A stretch of DNA of 64,000 nucleotides. Origin: Phycisphaerales bacterium. GTDB lineage: Bacteria > Planctomycetota > Phycisphaerae > Phycisphaerales > UBA1924. The DNA lies in NCBI GenBank assembly GCA_029213305.1, contig JARGPA010000004.1:102010-166009 (forward strand), written 5' to 3'. The notes under the pieces are model-generated. The model saw only the letters and a list, made by a program, of their open reading frames with translations. It did not search any database and was not told the origin of the DNA. This document shows, one piece after another, positions 1 to 7,850 of the stretch. Each line of letters starts with the position of its first letter. The first letter of the stretch is position 1. A program made the position numbers and the translations under genes.

Positions 1-1
1 T

Positions 2-1606
2 CACAAACTGGTCAAAGCATATCCAGATCTACTCAGTGTTGAATCCCTTGGAAAATCCGAGCAAGGGCGTGATTTATGGGTAATCACACTAAATAACAAG
101 AAAACAGGTAAAGACACTGACAAGCCTGCAATGTATATCGATGGAAATGTGCATGGTAATGAAATTCAGGCTACTGAAACCGTGCTTTACTCGATATGGT
201 ACCTCACCAAAAGCTATGGCGAAGTGGATCAACTTACCGAACTAATTGATCGTGTTGCATTCTATTTTGTGCCATCACAAAATCCAGACGGGAGAGCAGA
301 ATGGTTTGCAAATCCAAACTCGCCTCACTCTGCGAGAACAGGCCAGAGACCAACGGATAATGATTATGATGGACAACTAGATGAAGATGGTCCCGATGAT
401 CTCGACGGAGACGGACATATCACTCAGATGTGGAAGATTGATCCAAATGGTCGTTATCGAAGAAATGAAATAGATCCACGAATCATTGAGCGAGCTCCCC
501 AAGGAGTGGATGGGAATCTAACAAGACTTGGATCTGAAGGCATTGATAATGATGGGGATGGTCAGGTCAATGAAGACGGTCCAGGTGGTTATGACATGAA
601 TCGTAATTGGGCAAGTGATTGGCAACCCAACTACATCCAGTACGGAGCGGGTGAATACCCTTTTGATAGTCTTGAAACCAATGTGGTCGCTCAGTTCATA
701 CTTAAACATCCGAACATCGCCGCTGGACAAAGTTACCACAATACAGGTGGGATGATGCTTCGTGGTCCTGGTGCAAGTTATCTCGATAAACTCTATTCAA
801 GAAGTGATCGGAATGTGTATGACCAACTAGGGAAAGCGGGAGAGGATCTCTTACCGTATTACGATTACATGGTTATTCATGCAGATTTGTACACAGTCCA
901 CGGCGGATTCGTGAACTGGCTCGCAGAGGGGTTGGGGATTGTGAGTTTCACAAATGAACTCTGGACAGATTCTCGAATCATGCCTGATCCAAGTCGAGAG
1001 TTTACTCAAGAAGAACGAATGCATTGGCAAGATCGAATGCTCTTTGGCCAGACATTTACAGATTTCACTGAGTACGAGCACCCGCAACATGGCCAAGTTC
1101 TTATTGGTGGGGGAACAAAGTATTCATCACGAGTAACTCCTCCTTTCATGTTGGAAGAGGGATGTCACCGAAACTTCGCATTCACTATGTTCCATGCACA
1201 GAATATGCCTGATCTACAGTTTAAATGGGCAGGAGTAAAGCAACTCGAAGATCAACTATGGGAAATCACAGTTGAAATTGAAAACACAAAGATCATTCCT
1301 ACCCGCCTAGGGATTTCAGCAACGAAGAAGATCGGATTTCCAGACATGCTCACTATTGAAGGCGTGACTCCTGTACTTGCTGGGACTGTGAGCAATCGTT
1401 ACGACCGAACATTGAATCCTGTAGATGAACGCCCTGAACGGATGTTGATCGAAAGTGGGATTCGTGGTAAATCGATGAGCACATTCCGTTATCTCGTAAC
1501 TGGAAAATCGGGGACTAGAGTCAAACTGGGTTATTCTGCAGAGAAGGCAAGTGACATTCACGCAGAGTTCCATTTAAAACCAGGTGAGATCGATTTCGCT
1601 GATTGA
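2..1606 (+). CDS. M14 family zinc carboxypeptidase, 5'-truncated by the window edge
   Basis: The reading frame is open to the first base, so the true start lies outside the window; an internal ATG at 131 is not the start because conserved sequence continues upstream of it. Zinc ligands are visible as HGNE (His codon at 152, Glu at 161) and a later His in SYHNTGG (737); the catalytic Glu is probably in FTNELW (956), and DMNRNW resembles the substrate-carboxylate-binding segment. Two Asp/Gly-rich stretches (about 356-415 and 541-590, e.g. DGDGQVNEDG) look like calcium-binding repeats inserted in the catalytic domain, a layout seen in planctomycete M14 enzymes. Probably secreted, but the signal peptide would be in the missing part. 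A terminator follows at 1633-1674. Family call is firm; substrate unknown. Confidence 0.88.
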   Translation, partial: HKLVKAYPDLLSVESLGKSEQGRDLWVITLNNKKTGKDTDKPAMYIDGNVHGNEIQATETVLYSIWYLTKSYGEVDQLTELIDRVAFYFVPSQNPDGRAEWFANPNSPHSARTGQRPTDNDYDGQLDEDGPDDLDGDGHITQMWKIDPNGRYRRNEIDPRIIERAPQGVDGNLTRLGSEGIDNDGDGQVNEDGPGGYDMNRNWASDWQPNYIQYGAGEYPFDSLETNVVAQFILKHPNIAAGQSYHNTGGMMLRGPGASYLDKLYSRSDRNVYDQLGKAGEDLLPYYDYMVIHADLYTVHGGFVNWLAEGLGIVSFTNELWTDSRIMPDPSREFTQEERMHWQDRMLFGQTFTDFTEYEHPQHGQVLIGGGTKYSSRVTPPFMLEEGCHRNFAFTMFHAQNMPDLQFKWAGVKQLEDQLWEITVEIENTKIIPTRLGISATKKIGFPDMLTIEGVTPVLAGTVSNRYDRTLNPVDERPERMLIESGIRGKSMSTFRYLVTGKSGTRVKLGYSAEKASDIHAEFHLKPGEIDFAD

Positions 1607-1632
1607 TATCTATTTTCAGATCTAAAGAAGAG

Positions 1633-1680
1633 CAAGGCCGAATTGGATGATCAGTAGATCATTTTTCGGCCTTGTTTAAC
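1633..1680 (+). terminator. intrinsic terminator after the M14 peptidase
   Basis: Ten-base-pair stem: CAAGGCCGAA at 1633-1642 pairs with TTCGGCCTTG at 1665-1674, followed by TTTAAC. It lies 27 bases after the stop codon. The loop is long (22 bases). Confidence 0.7.
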
Positions 1681-1810
1681 AATGCATGAGATTAATGCAC
1701 TCTTTAAAACCTTTGTTAGATAGATTTTCATGTGTCAGTCAATGGAATCCTAGTCTTTTTTAGTGGATAGGAAGTTAGATCTAGAGAAGTAAAGAGCTTG
1801 CAAAAAGAAC

Positions 1811-1831
1811 AAAACCCCGTAAAACGGGGTT
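1811..1831 (-). terminator. intrinsic terminator of tRNA-Arg
   Basis: On the minus strand AAACCCCG/CGGGGTTT forms a hairpin with a short T/A loop and is followed by TTGTTCTTTTT. It lies directly downstream of the tRNA 3' end. Confidence 0.75.
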
Positions 1832-1838
1832 TGTGAAG

Positions 1839-1912
1839 CACGCGCGGAAGGATTCGAACCCTCAACCTCCTGATCCGTAGTCAGGTGCTCTATCCAGTTG
1901 AGCTACGCACGC
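1839..1912 (-). tRNA. tRNA-Arg (anticodon ACG)
   Basis: The minus strand folds as a cloverleaf. The acceptor GCGTGCG pairs with CGCGCGT (two G-U type pairs). The D arm is GCTC/GAGC. The anticodon stem is CCTGA/TCAGG with loop CTACGGA, so the anticodon is ACG. The T arm is GAGGG-TTCGAAT-CCTTC. The ACG anticodon is normally edited to inosine by TadA and reads CGU/CGC/CGA. CCA is not encoded. Its own terminator follows at 1811-1831. Confidence 0.95.
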
Positions 1913-2014
1913 ATCAGCTGATTTCTCAGCGGGTATAAGGGTAAGCTGGGTAGACTCAAATTGCAAGTTCATCAGCCCGTAGAGGTTGATTTCTTTGATA
2001 TTGAGGCAACAATA

Positions 2015-2038
2015 TCCCTCCGAAGGGAGAGATCTCCC
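2015..2038 (+). promoter_or_regulatory. possible alternative hairpins in the rpsT leader
   Basis: The GGGAG at 2025-2029 can pair either with the upstream CTCC (2018-2021, GAAG loop) or with the downstream CTCCC (2034-2038, AGAT loop). The two hairpins exclude each other and lie 29 bases before the rpsT start. Ribosomal protein S20 controls its own translation in E. coli, but the structures here are short and could be chance. Confidence 0.3.
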
Positions 2039-2066
2039 AGATTGACTATATTAGGAAAAAGACCAC

Positions 2067-2336
2067 ATGGCTCATTCGAACTCTGCTAAAAAACGCATCC
2101 GTCAAAACCTCACTAGCCGCGCTCTCAATCGCTGGCGTATGAAGTCAATGCGTGAGGCAATCAAAGGCTTTGAAGTTGCTCTCGTCAGCGGCTCAAACGA
2201 TGAAGCAACTAAGGCATACCGCGCTGCTTCAGCAATCGTAGATCGTACTGCTCAAGTTGGTGTCATCCATGGCAATCAAGCAGCACGCAGAAAAAGCAGA
2301 ATGAATACTCGCCTCAAGGCGAAGGTTCTCGGCTAA
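2067..2336 (+). CDS. rpsT: 30S ribosomal protein S20
   Basis: This 89-residue basic protein has the S20 pattern: N-terminal MAHSNSAKKRIRQN, a helical middle, and a C-terminal QAARRKSRMNTRL that contacts 16S rRNA. S20 is an assembly protein that binds 16S rRNA directly. Its length is typical. An AGGA motif lies about 11 bases before the ATG. The gene stands alone between tRNA-Arg and a CPBP protease gene and has its own terminator at 2400-2428, as is usual for rpsT. Confidence 0.97.
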   Translation: MAHSNSAKKRIRQNLTSRALNRWRMKSMREAIKGFEVALVSGSNDEATKAYRAASAIVDRTAQVGVIHGNQAARRKSRMNTRLKAKVLG

Positions 2337-2399
2337 AAAACTTGCGTGTTGACAGAGCTCAACGCGGAAACATTTACAGCTAATACAGACAATATATCT

Positions 2400-2430
2400 C
2401 GCTCGATCAAACATGGTCGAGCGATTTTCT
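2400..2430 (+). terminator. intrinsic terminator of rpsT
   Basis: CGCTCGA (2400-2406) pairs with TCGAGCG (2417-2423), the stem is extended by wobble pairs, and the hairpin is followed by ATTTTCT. Confidence 0.75.
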
Positions 2431-2489
2431 ATATATTGGCGGTTCAACTGGGGAGATATGCCATTTTCATGGCTTGAATATTCGGGACG

Positions 2490-3311
2490 ATGAGCCAACG
2501 AAGTAATAAACAACCTGCGATATTGCCGACTCAAATTAGGTCGGGAGCCCGGCCCGCATACGGCGGATATTTCTGGCTGTCTTCACACCCATTACACATC
2601 CTTGTTTTCCTTCTACCAGTCATCGCATTTTATGAAATTGGTTCAGTTGGTTTGTTTGGAGACGGCGGGATTGCGAAGTTAGAAGCTCAAGATTTGCTTG
2701 TTCGATTCTTTGATTTGTTCGGAGTGCTTGGACTCCATCTACCAGCCTTCGCACTCATTGTGACGCTTATTGCACAACATGTGTTAAGTAAGGAACCATG
2801 GAAAATCGTTCCGATTGTTCCATTTGCAATGATCGCTGAATCAGCATTCTTGACTGGGCCACTCATCGTCATGGTGATCATCCTGAACCCACAATCTTCT
2901 GTCATGATGCAACTCACGACTCAAGTGAATCCAGTTTCAACACCTGAATCTCATACTTTCTTGGAAGGGCTCTATCTCTCGTTCGGAGCAGGATTATATG
3001 AAGAGATGCTCTTCAGGTTGGTATTCATCACGATCCTTCATTTCCTTGTTACAGATGTACTTGGATTCAAGGACAAAGTAGGGAAGACCTTTGCGATTAT
3101 CATTTCTGCAATTGCATTTGCTTGGCTCCATGACGGAGTTTATCTCCGAGGGAGCGGCCTCAACTTCAGGCTCGCGAGCTTTTATGTGCTTGCTGGAGTC
3201 TACTTTGGGATTCTGTTTTTATCCCGTGGACTCGGAATCGCAGTTGGAGCTCATCTGATGTATGACATACTTGTATTTGTTGTTATGCCTGGAATCCAGG
3301 ATCAATCCTGA
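2490..3311 (+). CDS. CPBP family intramembrane glutamic endopeptidase
   Basis: This 273-residue membrane protein has several hydrophobic segments (around residues 30-50, 75-95, 105-130, 195-210 and 225-265). The three CPBP/Rce1 signatures are present: EEMLFR (EExxxR, coded near 3000), FAWLH (FxxxH) and AHLMYD (HxxxD). Members are membrane proteases related to the CAAX prenyl protease; bacterial roles include bacteriocin immunity and signal-peptide trimming, and mostly remain unknown. The gene is monocistronic, between rpsT and a small unknown gene. The ATG at 2490 is preceded by GGGA. Family is certain, substrate unknown. Confidence 0.9.
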   Translation: MSQRSNKQPAILPTQIRSGARPAYGGYFWLSSHPLHILVFLLPVIAFYEIGSVGLFGDGGIAKLEAQDLLVRFFDLFGVLGLHLPAFALIVTLIAQHVLSKEPWKIVPIVPFAMIAESAFLTGPLIVMVIILNPQSSVMMQLTTQVNPVSTPESHTFLEGLYLSFGAGLYEEMLFRLVFITILHFLVTDVLGFKDKVGKTFAIIISAIAFAWLHDGVYLRGSGLNFRLASFYVLAGVYFGILFLSRGLGIAVGAHLMYDILVFVVMPGIQDQS

Positions 3312-3432
3312 GAGATTGATGCTCAATATTTGCCCGTTCTATCACAGGAATTGAGGTAAATGTAAATCATGCAAGCATTCATTCGAGCATTCTGATACAT
3401 TGAGATTGAGATTACATCTTTGGGGTCGCGAA

Positions 3433-3741
3433 ATGTCTGATTTAGGATTCGCTATCGATGATTTGTACGCCTCAGGTTGGTGGCCAGCCTCGGGGGATCG
3501 CTGCATCCAATATGATGACGGGCGCTGGTACCCTGATGAATCATTGATAGGCCAGTATTTTGCACAATCTATTGCTCATCCGAAGATAAAACCCACAGGA
3601 TCATCTCATACTGTGGAAGTGCATTGGTACTCCCCAACAAGTGGTCAACACTCAGTTCTCGGTCGTTCTCGAACCGAAGCAATGATTCTCGCATTTACGA
3701 GTCTGTATAGAGAATCACAGGCCATGCAGAAACAGCTTTAG
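3433..3741 (+). CDS. small protein of unknown function
   Basis: The product is about 102 residues, soluble and rich in Trp and Tyr (GWWPASGDR, GRWYPDE, VHWYSP), with no signal peptide or membrane segment. I do not recognise the family. I start it at the ATG at 3433, which has GGGG about nine bases upstream; an in-frame TTG at 3400 would add 11 residues. It stands alone between the CPBP protease gene and tRNA-Glu. The C-terminal half (SRTEAMILAFTSLY) looks like a helix of the kind seen in small phage or housekeeping proteins. The gene is plausible because of its non-random composition and RBS. Confidence 0.6.
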   Translation: MSDLGFAIDDLYASGWWPASGDRCIQYDDGRWYPDESLIGQYFAQSIAHPKIKPTGSSHTVEVHWYSPTSGQHSVLGRSRTEAMILAFTSLYRESQAMQKQL

Positions 3742-3836
3742 AACTGTTGGTATTTCCGTAAATCATCAGAACTTGTACTCCATGAAACTTGACGATCGAC
3801 TTTGATCGCGTATTATTCCCCCTGACAACTGTCCTT

Positions 3837-3911
3837 GGCCCCATCGTCTAGTTAGGTCCAGGACACCAGGTTTTCATCCTGGTAACGCGGGTTCAAATCC
3901 CGCTGGGGTCA
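3837..3911 (+). tRNA. tRNA-Glu (anticodon TTC)
   Basis: The acceptor GGCCCCA pairs with TGGGGTC, with discriminator A. The anticodon stem is CCAGG/CCTGG with loop TTTTCAT, giving anticodon TTC. The T arm is GCGGG-TTCAAAT-CCCGC. The cloverleaf is complete and CCA is not encoded. A strong terminator follows within five bases. Confidence 0.95.
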
Positions 3912-3914
3912 TTG

Positions 3915-3950
3915 GCCAGAGATTCTTTATTGAGTCTCTGGCATTTTTAA
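3915..3950 (+). terminator. intrinsic terminator of tRNA-Glu
   Basis: GCCAGAGA (3915-3922) pairs with TCTCTGGC (3935-3942), followed by ATTTTTAATT. The opposite strand lacks a T-tract after the stem, so it serves the tRNA rather than recX. Confidence 0.8.
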
Positions 3951-3954
3951 TTAT

Positions 3955-4653
3955 CTAGAGATCCAGTTCGTCTATTGCAGTTCTAATCGTGTCGTAATCG
4001 AAGCCTCTGCGTGCGAGCCGGCCTGTGATTCGTCTGACTCGAACTTCCGGTTGATGACGATCTGAAATCGATCTCGCTGCAGACTGTGCCAGTTTGCGTG
4101 CATCAGCTAATGAATCACGATCTTCCAGGGCTTCATCTAAAACTAGGTTGATGATTTCAGTTTCAATCCCACGTTCACGCAGTTTGCCTGTGAGTAGTCT
4201 TCTGCCTGCGGGTTTTCGTGCGAGTTGATTCCTGACAAACACACGGGCGTAGTTTTCATCATCTAGAACTTGCAATCGAGTAAGTTCGTCAATTGCCCAA
4301 CTGATCGCGTCGGATTCGTAGCCGTACTCTTTTAGTTTTCTGCTCAGTTCAAACTTTGATTTTGATCGCTTTGTGAGGATCCGTACAGCTGCTCGAAACG
4401 CATTCCCTTGATTGAGTTCGTTCGTTAGAAGATCAGATAGATTTTGATCCCAACGAGTCCCAACTTCGATATCATGATCAGCCTTTGTTTCAAGTGAGAT
4501 TCTGCCAAGCCGTCTTCGATCAACAAAGAGAGTGACGCGAGCAGGATCGTCCCTGCATGGCCGTAGAGCAGTTACAAGCACACTTCCATCAGTTGGGAGT
4601 GGTTCTATTGTTTCTGTAGTGTTCTTGCGTTTGTATCGGTAATACGAACTCAT
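3955..4653 (-). CDS. recX: RecX-family regulatory protein
   Basis: This 232-residue protein has the three tandem three-helix repeats of RecX in its C-terminal two thirds (RSKSKFELSRKLKEYGYE, then DDENYARVFVRNQL...RRLLTGKLRERGIE, then RRITGRLARRGFDYDTI). RecX binds RecA filaments and restrains their recombinase and LexA-coprotease activity. The N-terminal ~90 residues form the variable extension common in this family. The start ATG overlaps the stop of the upstream TPR gene (ATGA), implying translational coupling. No recA is nearby, although the two are often adjacent in other bacteria. Confidence 0.9.
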   Translation of the reverse strand: MSSYYRYKRKNTTETIEPLPTDGSVLVTALRPCRDDPARVTLFVDRRRLGRISLETKADHDIEVGTRWDQNLSDLLTNELNQGNAFRAAVRILTKRSKSKFELSRKLKEYGYESDAISWAIDELTRLQVLDDENYARVFVRNQLARKPAGRRLLTGKLRERGIETEIINLVLDEALEDRDSLADARKLAQSAARSISDRHQPEVRVRRITGRLARRGFDYDTIRTAIDELDL

Positions 4654-4958
4654 GTTACAGATTGTAACAGTGTTGACAGCTCTGAGAGGGCTTTGCCATC
4701 TTGAACTTGTTTCGCGGCTTCAATGCCCTCAGCAATGATCGACTTTGCTTCAGCTTGTTTACCAAGTTGATCTAGAGTTTGCCCTTTGAAGTAATATGCG
4801 TAACAGTAGTTCGGATCGAGTTCTATCACCTTGCTATAAGACTCGATCGCTCGATCTAGTTCGCCTGACTTTGCAAGTTCTTGAGCAAGGCCATAGTGAA
4901 CAAATGGATCTTCCGGATCAATCGTGAGTAGTTTTTCGAGTTGAGCAATAGATGGCAT
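4650..4958 (-). CDS. small tetratricopeptide-repeat protein
   Basis: The product is about 102 residues and carries two to three TPR units (DPFVHYGLAQELAKSGELDRA, then YCYAYYFKGQTLDQLGKQAEA). It has no signal peptide, so it is probably a cytoplasmic protein-interaction scaffold. I start it at the ATG at 4958 (MPSIAQLEKLL), where the TPR-like sequence begins; an upstream in-frame alternative at 5000 adds 14 residues without homology features. Its stop overlaps the recX start, so the two are made as a coupled pair. Partner unknown. Confidence 0.8.
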   Translation of the reverse strand: MPSIAQLEKLLTIDPEDPFVHYGLAQELAKSGELDRAIESYSKVIELDPNYCYAYYFKGQTLDQLGKQAEAKSIIAEGIEAAKQVQDGKALSELSTLLQSVT

Positions 4959-5076
4959 TATTCCATCATACCCAGTATGGAACCACGATATCTTAAGCAA
5001 CGAAGACTATACATGTATAATTGTAACATGAGGATTAGCCTACCTGTATGTCTCCAATGAGATGTAGATAGGACTA

Positions 5077-5937
5077 TTACTTCGAATAGTCGAATACACC
5101 ATGCCCGCTCTTGTTTCCTAAACGACCCGCGACAACGAGTTGCTTGAGTAGTGGGCACGCACGATATCGATCGTTGTTTAATCCCTCAGCAAGAACTTCC
5201 ATGATGTGAACACAGGTATCGAGTCCGATGAAATCAGCAAGTCGCAACGGGCCCATCGGATGTGCCATACCAAGTTTCATGATTTCATCGATGTGCTCAG
5301 GTTCTGCAACACCTTCCATCCATGCATAAAACGCCTCGTTAATCATGGGCATGAGCACGCGATTGGAAACGAACCCTGCTCGATCATTTGCAGGAACCGC
5401 AACTTTTCCCATTGCTTCAGAAAGTGCGATGGTTCGTTTGGTTGTTTCCTCGGAAGTTGCTAAGCCGTTAATTACTTCGACAAGTTTCATCACCGGGACT
5501 GGATTGAAAAAGTGCATTCCAATAAATCGATCCGCTGCGTCACCAACACTTGTTGCGAGATCTGTGATCGAAATGGATGAAGTGTTCGATGCAAGAATTT
5601 GATTTTCAGTGAACTTGTCTGCAAGATCTGAGAAAATTTTCTTTTTGATATCAAGATCTTCCACAACTGCTTCAATAACGATATCAGCGTCATACATCGC
5701 ATCCTGTGATGATGCATAGGTCAGTCTTGATTGTGTCTTTGATACATCATCATCAGTCATTCTGCCCTTTTCAACTGCTCTTGAGAGCAGTTTGTTGTGC
5801 AAAGACTTGCATCGATCAAGCGCATCTGTTGAGAGATCATACACGACGGTTTCAAACCCGTTGACAGCTGCGATCTGGGCGATCCCGCCGCCCATTTGTC
5901 CGCTGCCGATGATTGCAACTTTGTTGATACCGTGCAT
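5077..5937 (-). CDS. 3-hydroxybutyryl-CoA (3-hydroxyacyl-CoA) dehydrogenase
   Basis: This 286-residue enzyme oxidises (S)-3-hydroxyacyl-CoA to 3-ketoacyl-CoA with NAD. It has an N-terminal Rossmann fold with GSGQMGGGIAQ (residues 11-21), an ASNTSSISI segment, the catalytic motif HFFNPVPVMKLVE (His near residue 137, Glu paired further on) and a C-terminal 3HCDH domain ending in GNKSGHGVFDY. Its length matches stand-alone Hbd/PaaH enzymes. A strong AAGGAGAG precedes the ATG. The gene diverges from the B12/MeaB fusion across a 207-bp shared regulatory space, which suggests a shared acyl-CoA theme. The chain-length preference cannot be read from sequence. Confidence 0.93.
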   Translation of the reverse strand: MHGINKVAIIGSGQMGGGIAQIAAVNGFETVVYDLSTDALDRCKSLHNKLLSRAVEKGRMTDDDVSKTQSRLTYASSQDAMYDADIVIEAVVEDLDIKKKIFSDLADKFTENQILASNTSSISITDLATSVGDAADRFIGMHFFNPVPVMKLVEVINGLATSEETTKRTIALSEAMGKVAVPANDRAGFVSNRVLMPMINEAFYAWMEGVAEPEHIDEIMKLGMAHPMGPLRLADFIGLDTCVHIMEVLAEGLNNDRYRACPLLKQLVVAGRLGNKSGHGVFDYSK

Positions 5938-6093
5938 GATGCTCTCCTTGAATATGAGCGATTTGAGTTGAGTGATCCCGGGTCAAAATAATAGACAATC
6001 AGGAACTGATTGTCCCATTTTCAATGATGAACGCCATGGATCGGAGTTGAAGGTGGAGTTGGGATAATTGAGTCTTAACGCATAGAATACCCC

Positions 6094-6108
6094 CCGAGCT
6101 TCGCTCGG
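6094..6108 (+). promoter_or_regulatory. small hairpin in the divergent intergenic region
   Basis: CCGAGC and GCTCGG flank a TTC loop, 37 bases before the start of the B12/MeaB gene and inside the 207-bp space shared with the 3-hydroxyacyl-CoA dehydrogenase gene. It could be an operator-like dyad or a 5'-UTR hairpin. No known riboswitch was recognised. Confidence 0.3.
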
Positions 6109-6144
6109 TTCGTATTTGATCAATGCACCCTAGAGGACTCGTAA

Positions 6145-7305
6145 ATGGCTCATCAACTCGGCGAAGCAACCAGTGCATTTGAGAAAATGGATCGGTGCTC
6201 AGATCTCGATCATCGTCCTCGCGTGCTTCTAGGCAAAATGGGACTCGACGGCCATGATCGCGGAGTGAAAGTCATTGCACGAGCTCTACGAGACTCTGGT
6301 GTCCATGTGATCTACTCAGGCCTCTGGCAAACCCCTGCATCTCTTGCGATCTCTGCAAGGGATGAAGATGTGGATGTTATTGCTGCTTCGATGATGTCAA
6401 ACTCGCACCTTGTCCTTGGGCGTCGTCTAATAGATTCCATGAACGAAGTTGGCCGTCCTGACATCCCTGTCCTGATGGGTGGGATTCTTCCACAGGAAGA
6501 CATTTCAAAGCTAATCGAAATGGGTGTGAAGCAGTGTTTCCCAACAGGGACCGGATTGATGGATATTGTGCACGCAGTTCGCGCAGCTGTACATCCACAA
6601 GATGCAGTTGTGGGATCAGGAAATGCGAGCGCTCAACTTTCGCGTGACATTTCATTAATGCACAATGAAAAGAAGATGCGTGACAATGCAACAATGCGTA
6701 GACCAAAGCGAGTAATCGGATTTACCGGATCTCCAGGTGCAGGGAAAAGTACTCTAGTTGCCCAATTAGCAAGAGAGCATTTCACACGAGCACAAGCAGA
6801 TCCGTCGATCGGCCGATGTGCAGTTCTCGCGTTTGACCCGAAGAGTCCAATCACAAGCGGCGCTTTACTCGGCGATCGTCTCCGTGTAGATTTCAACAAC
6901 ATCGGCGAACATGTGTACTATCACTCGCTCGCAATTCGAGGAGAAGATTACCACGGACTTCAAGGCGCTATCGAACTTATCGGTGGAGCATGCGAAGGAA
7001 ATGATGCATATGACACTTTGTTTGTTGAAACGGTCGGTGCAGGACAGAATGAAACAATGATCCGTGATTTTGTGGATACCACTGCCGTCGTCCTCACTCC
7101 TGGAATGGGGGATTCGGTCCAGATGGACAAAGCAGGGATTCTTGAAATTGCAGACATCTTCGTTTGTAATAAAGCAGATCATCCTGGAGAGGATGAGCTC
7201 GTCCGTGATTTACGAGATATTGCAGGGAAGACACCGATCATGGAAACTGTTGCGACTCATTCTAAGGGTATTCCAGAACTCTTTGATTTGATCATGAGTA
7301 CATGA
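6145..7305 (+). CDS. cobalamin-binding domain fused to MeaB-like G-protein chaperone (IcmF-like, without the mutase domain)
   Basis: The 386-residue protein has two domains. Residues 24-150 form an adenosylcobalamin-binding domain of the methylmalonyl/isobutyryl-CoA mutase type (DGHDRG at 35-40 with the base-off axial His37, SMMSNSHL at 82-89, MGG at 111-113). Residues 188-386 form a MeaB/ArgK GTPase with Walker A GSPGAGKS (195-202), the conserved SGALLGDR (238-245), VETVGAGQNE and NKAD (342-345). MeaB proteins load and protect B12 in acyl-CoA mutases. The order matches the N-terminal half of fused isobutyryl-CoA mutase (IcmF), but the protein stops where the substrate-binding TIM barrel would begin, so a separate large subunit must exist elsewhere. 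GAGG precedes the ATG. The stop overlaps pncC. Confidence 0.9.
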   Translation: MAHQLGEATSAFEKMDRCSDLDHRPRVLLGKMGLDGHDRGVKVIARALRDSGVHVIYSGLWQTPASLAISARDEDVDVIAASMMSNSHLVLGRRLIDSMNEVGRPDIPVLMGGILPQEDISKLIEMGVKQCFPTGTGLMDIVHAVRAAVHPQDAVVGSGNASAQLSRDISLMHNEKKMRDNATMRRPKRVIGFTGSPGAGKSTLVAQLAREHFTRAQADPSIGRCAVLAFDPKSPITSGALLGDRLRVDFNNIGEHVYYHSLAIRGEDYHGLQGAIELIGGACEGNDAYDTLFVETVGAGQNETMIRDFVDTTAVVLTPGMGDSVQMDKAGILEIADIFVCNKADHPGEDELVRDLRDIAGKTPIMETVATHSKGIPELFDLIMST

Positions 7306-7850
7306 GTACGAAACCTACAAACTTAGATCAGTCTTCTCAACTAGTTTCTTTACTCAAGGAACGCAACGAGTTACTCGCAACTGTTGAGAGTTGTACCGGT
7401 GGTATGGTGGGCTCAATGCTCACTTCAATATCTGGCGCTTCTGATGTGTATGTGGGGGGGGCGATCACTTACTCCAACTGGATGAAATGCAAATGTGTTG
7501 AAGTAAGAAGTGACACACTGGAACAGTATGGTGCAGTAAGTTCGCAAACTGCAGTAGGCATGTCCCAGGGCGCTCTCAATGCATTCGAGGCGGATGTTGC
7601 AATTGCGATCACAGGAATCGCTGGGCCAAATGGAGGGACTCCTGATAAACCCGTTGGGACTGTATGGATTTCTGTCGCTCATAAGAATCTTCAACCAGAT
7701 ACGAGAAGGTTTGTATTCTCTGGGGATCGAGAATCTGTTCGTCAATCAGCAACTCACTCAGCAATCGAGATTGCGATTCAGTGTTTACTACAGGACTTTC
7801 AATCCATCAACAATGAACAAGAACGAATTGTTGGATACACTCACTTATGA
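7302..7850 (+). CDS. pncC: nicotinamide-nucleotide amidohydrolase (CinA C-terminal family)
   Basis: This 182-residue stand-alone CinA-C domain deamidates NMN to nicotinic acid mononucleotide for NAD recycling. Signature segments are ESCTGGMVGSML near residue 29, GGAITYSNWMK and AITGIAGPNGGTPDKPVGTVW. There is no MoCF-like N-terminal domain, as in E. coli PncC (YgaD). Its ATG overlaps the stop of the B12/MeaB gene and its stop overlaps the thiS start, so all three are translationally coupled, although their known roles are unrelated. Confidence 0.9.
   Translation: MSTKPTNLDQSSQLVSLLKERNELLATVESCTGGMVGSMLTSISGASDVYVGGAITYSNWMKCKCVEVRSDTLEQYGAVSSQTAVGMSQGALNAFEADVAIAITGIAGPNGGTPDKPVGTVWISVAHKNLQPDTRRFVFSGDRESVRQSATHSAIEIAIQCLLQDFQSINNEQERIVGYTHL

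Noticed and set aside
7306..7846. TPP riboswitch controlling thiS
   Set aside because: thiS overlaps pncC and no thi-box-like element occurs upstream of the three-gene operon.
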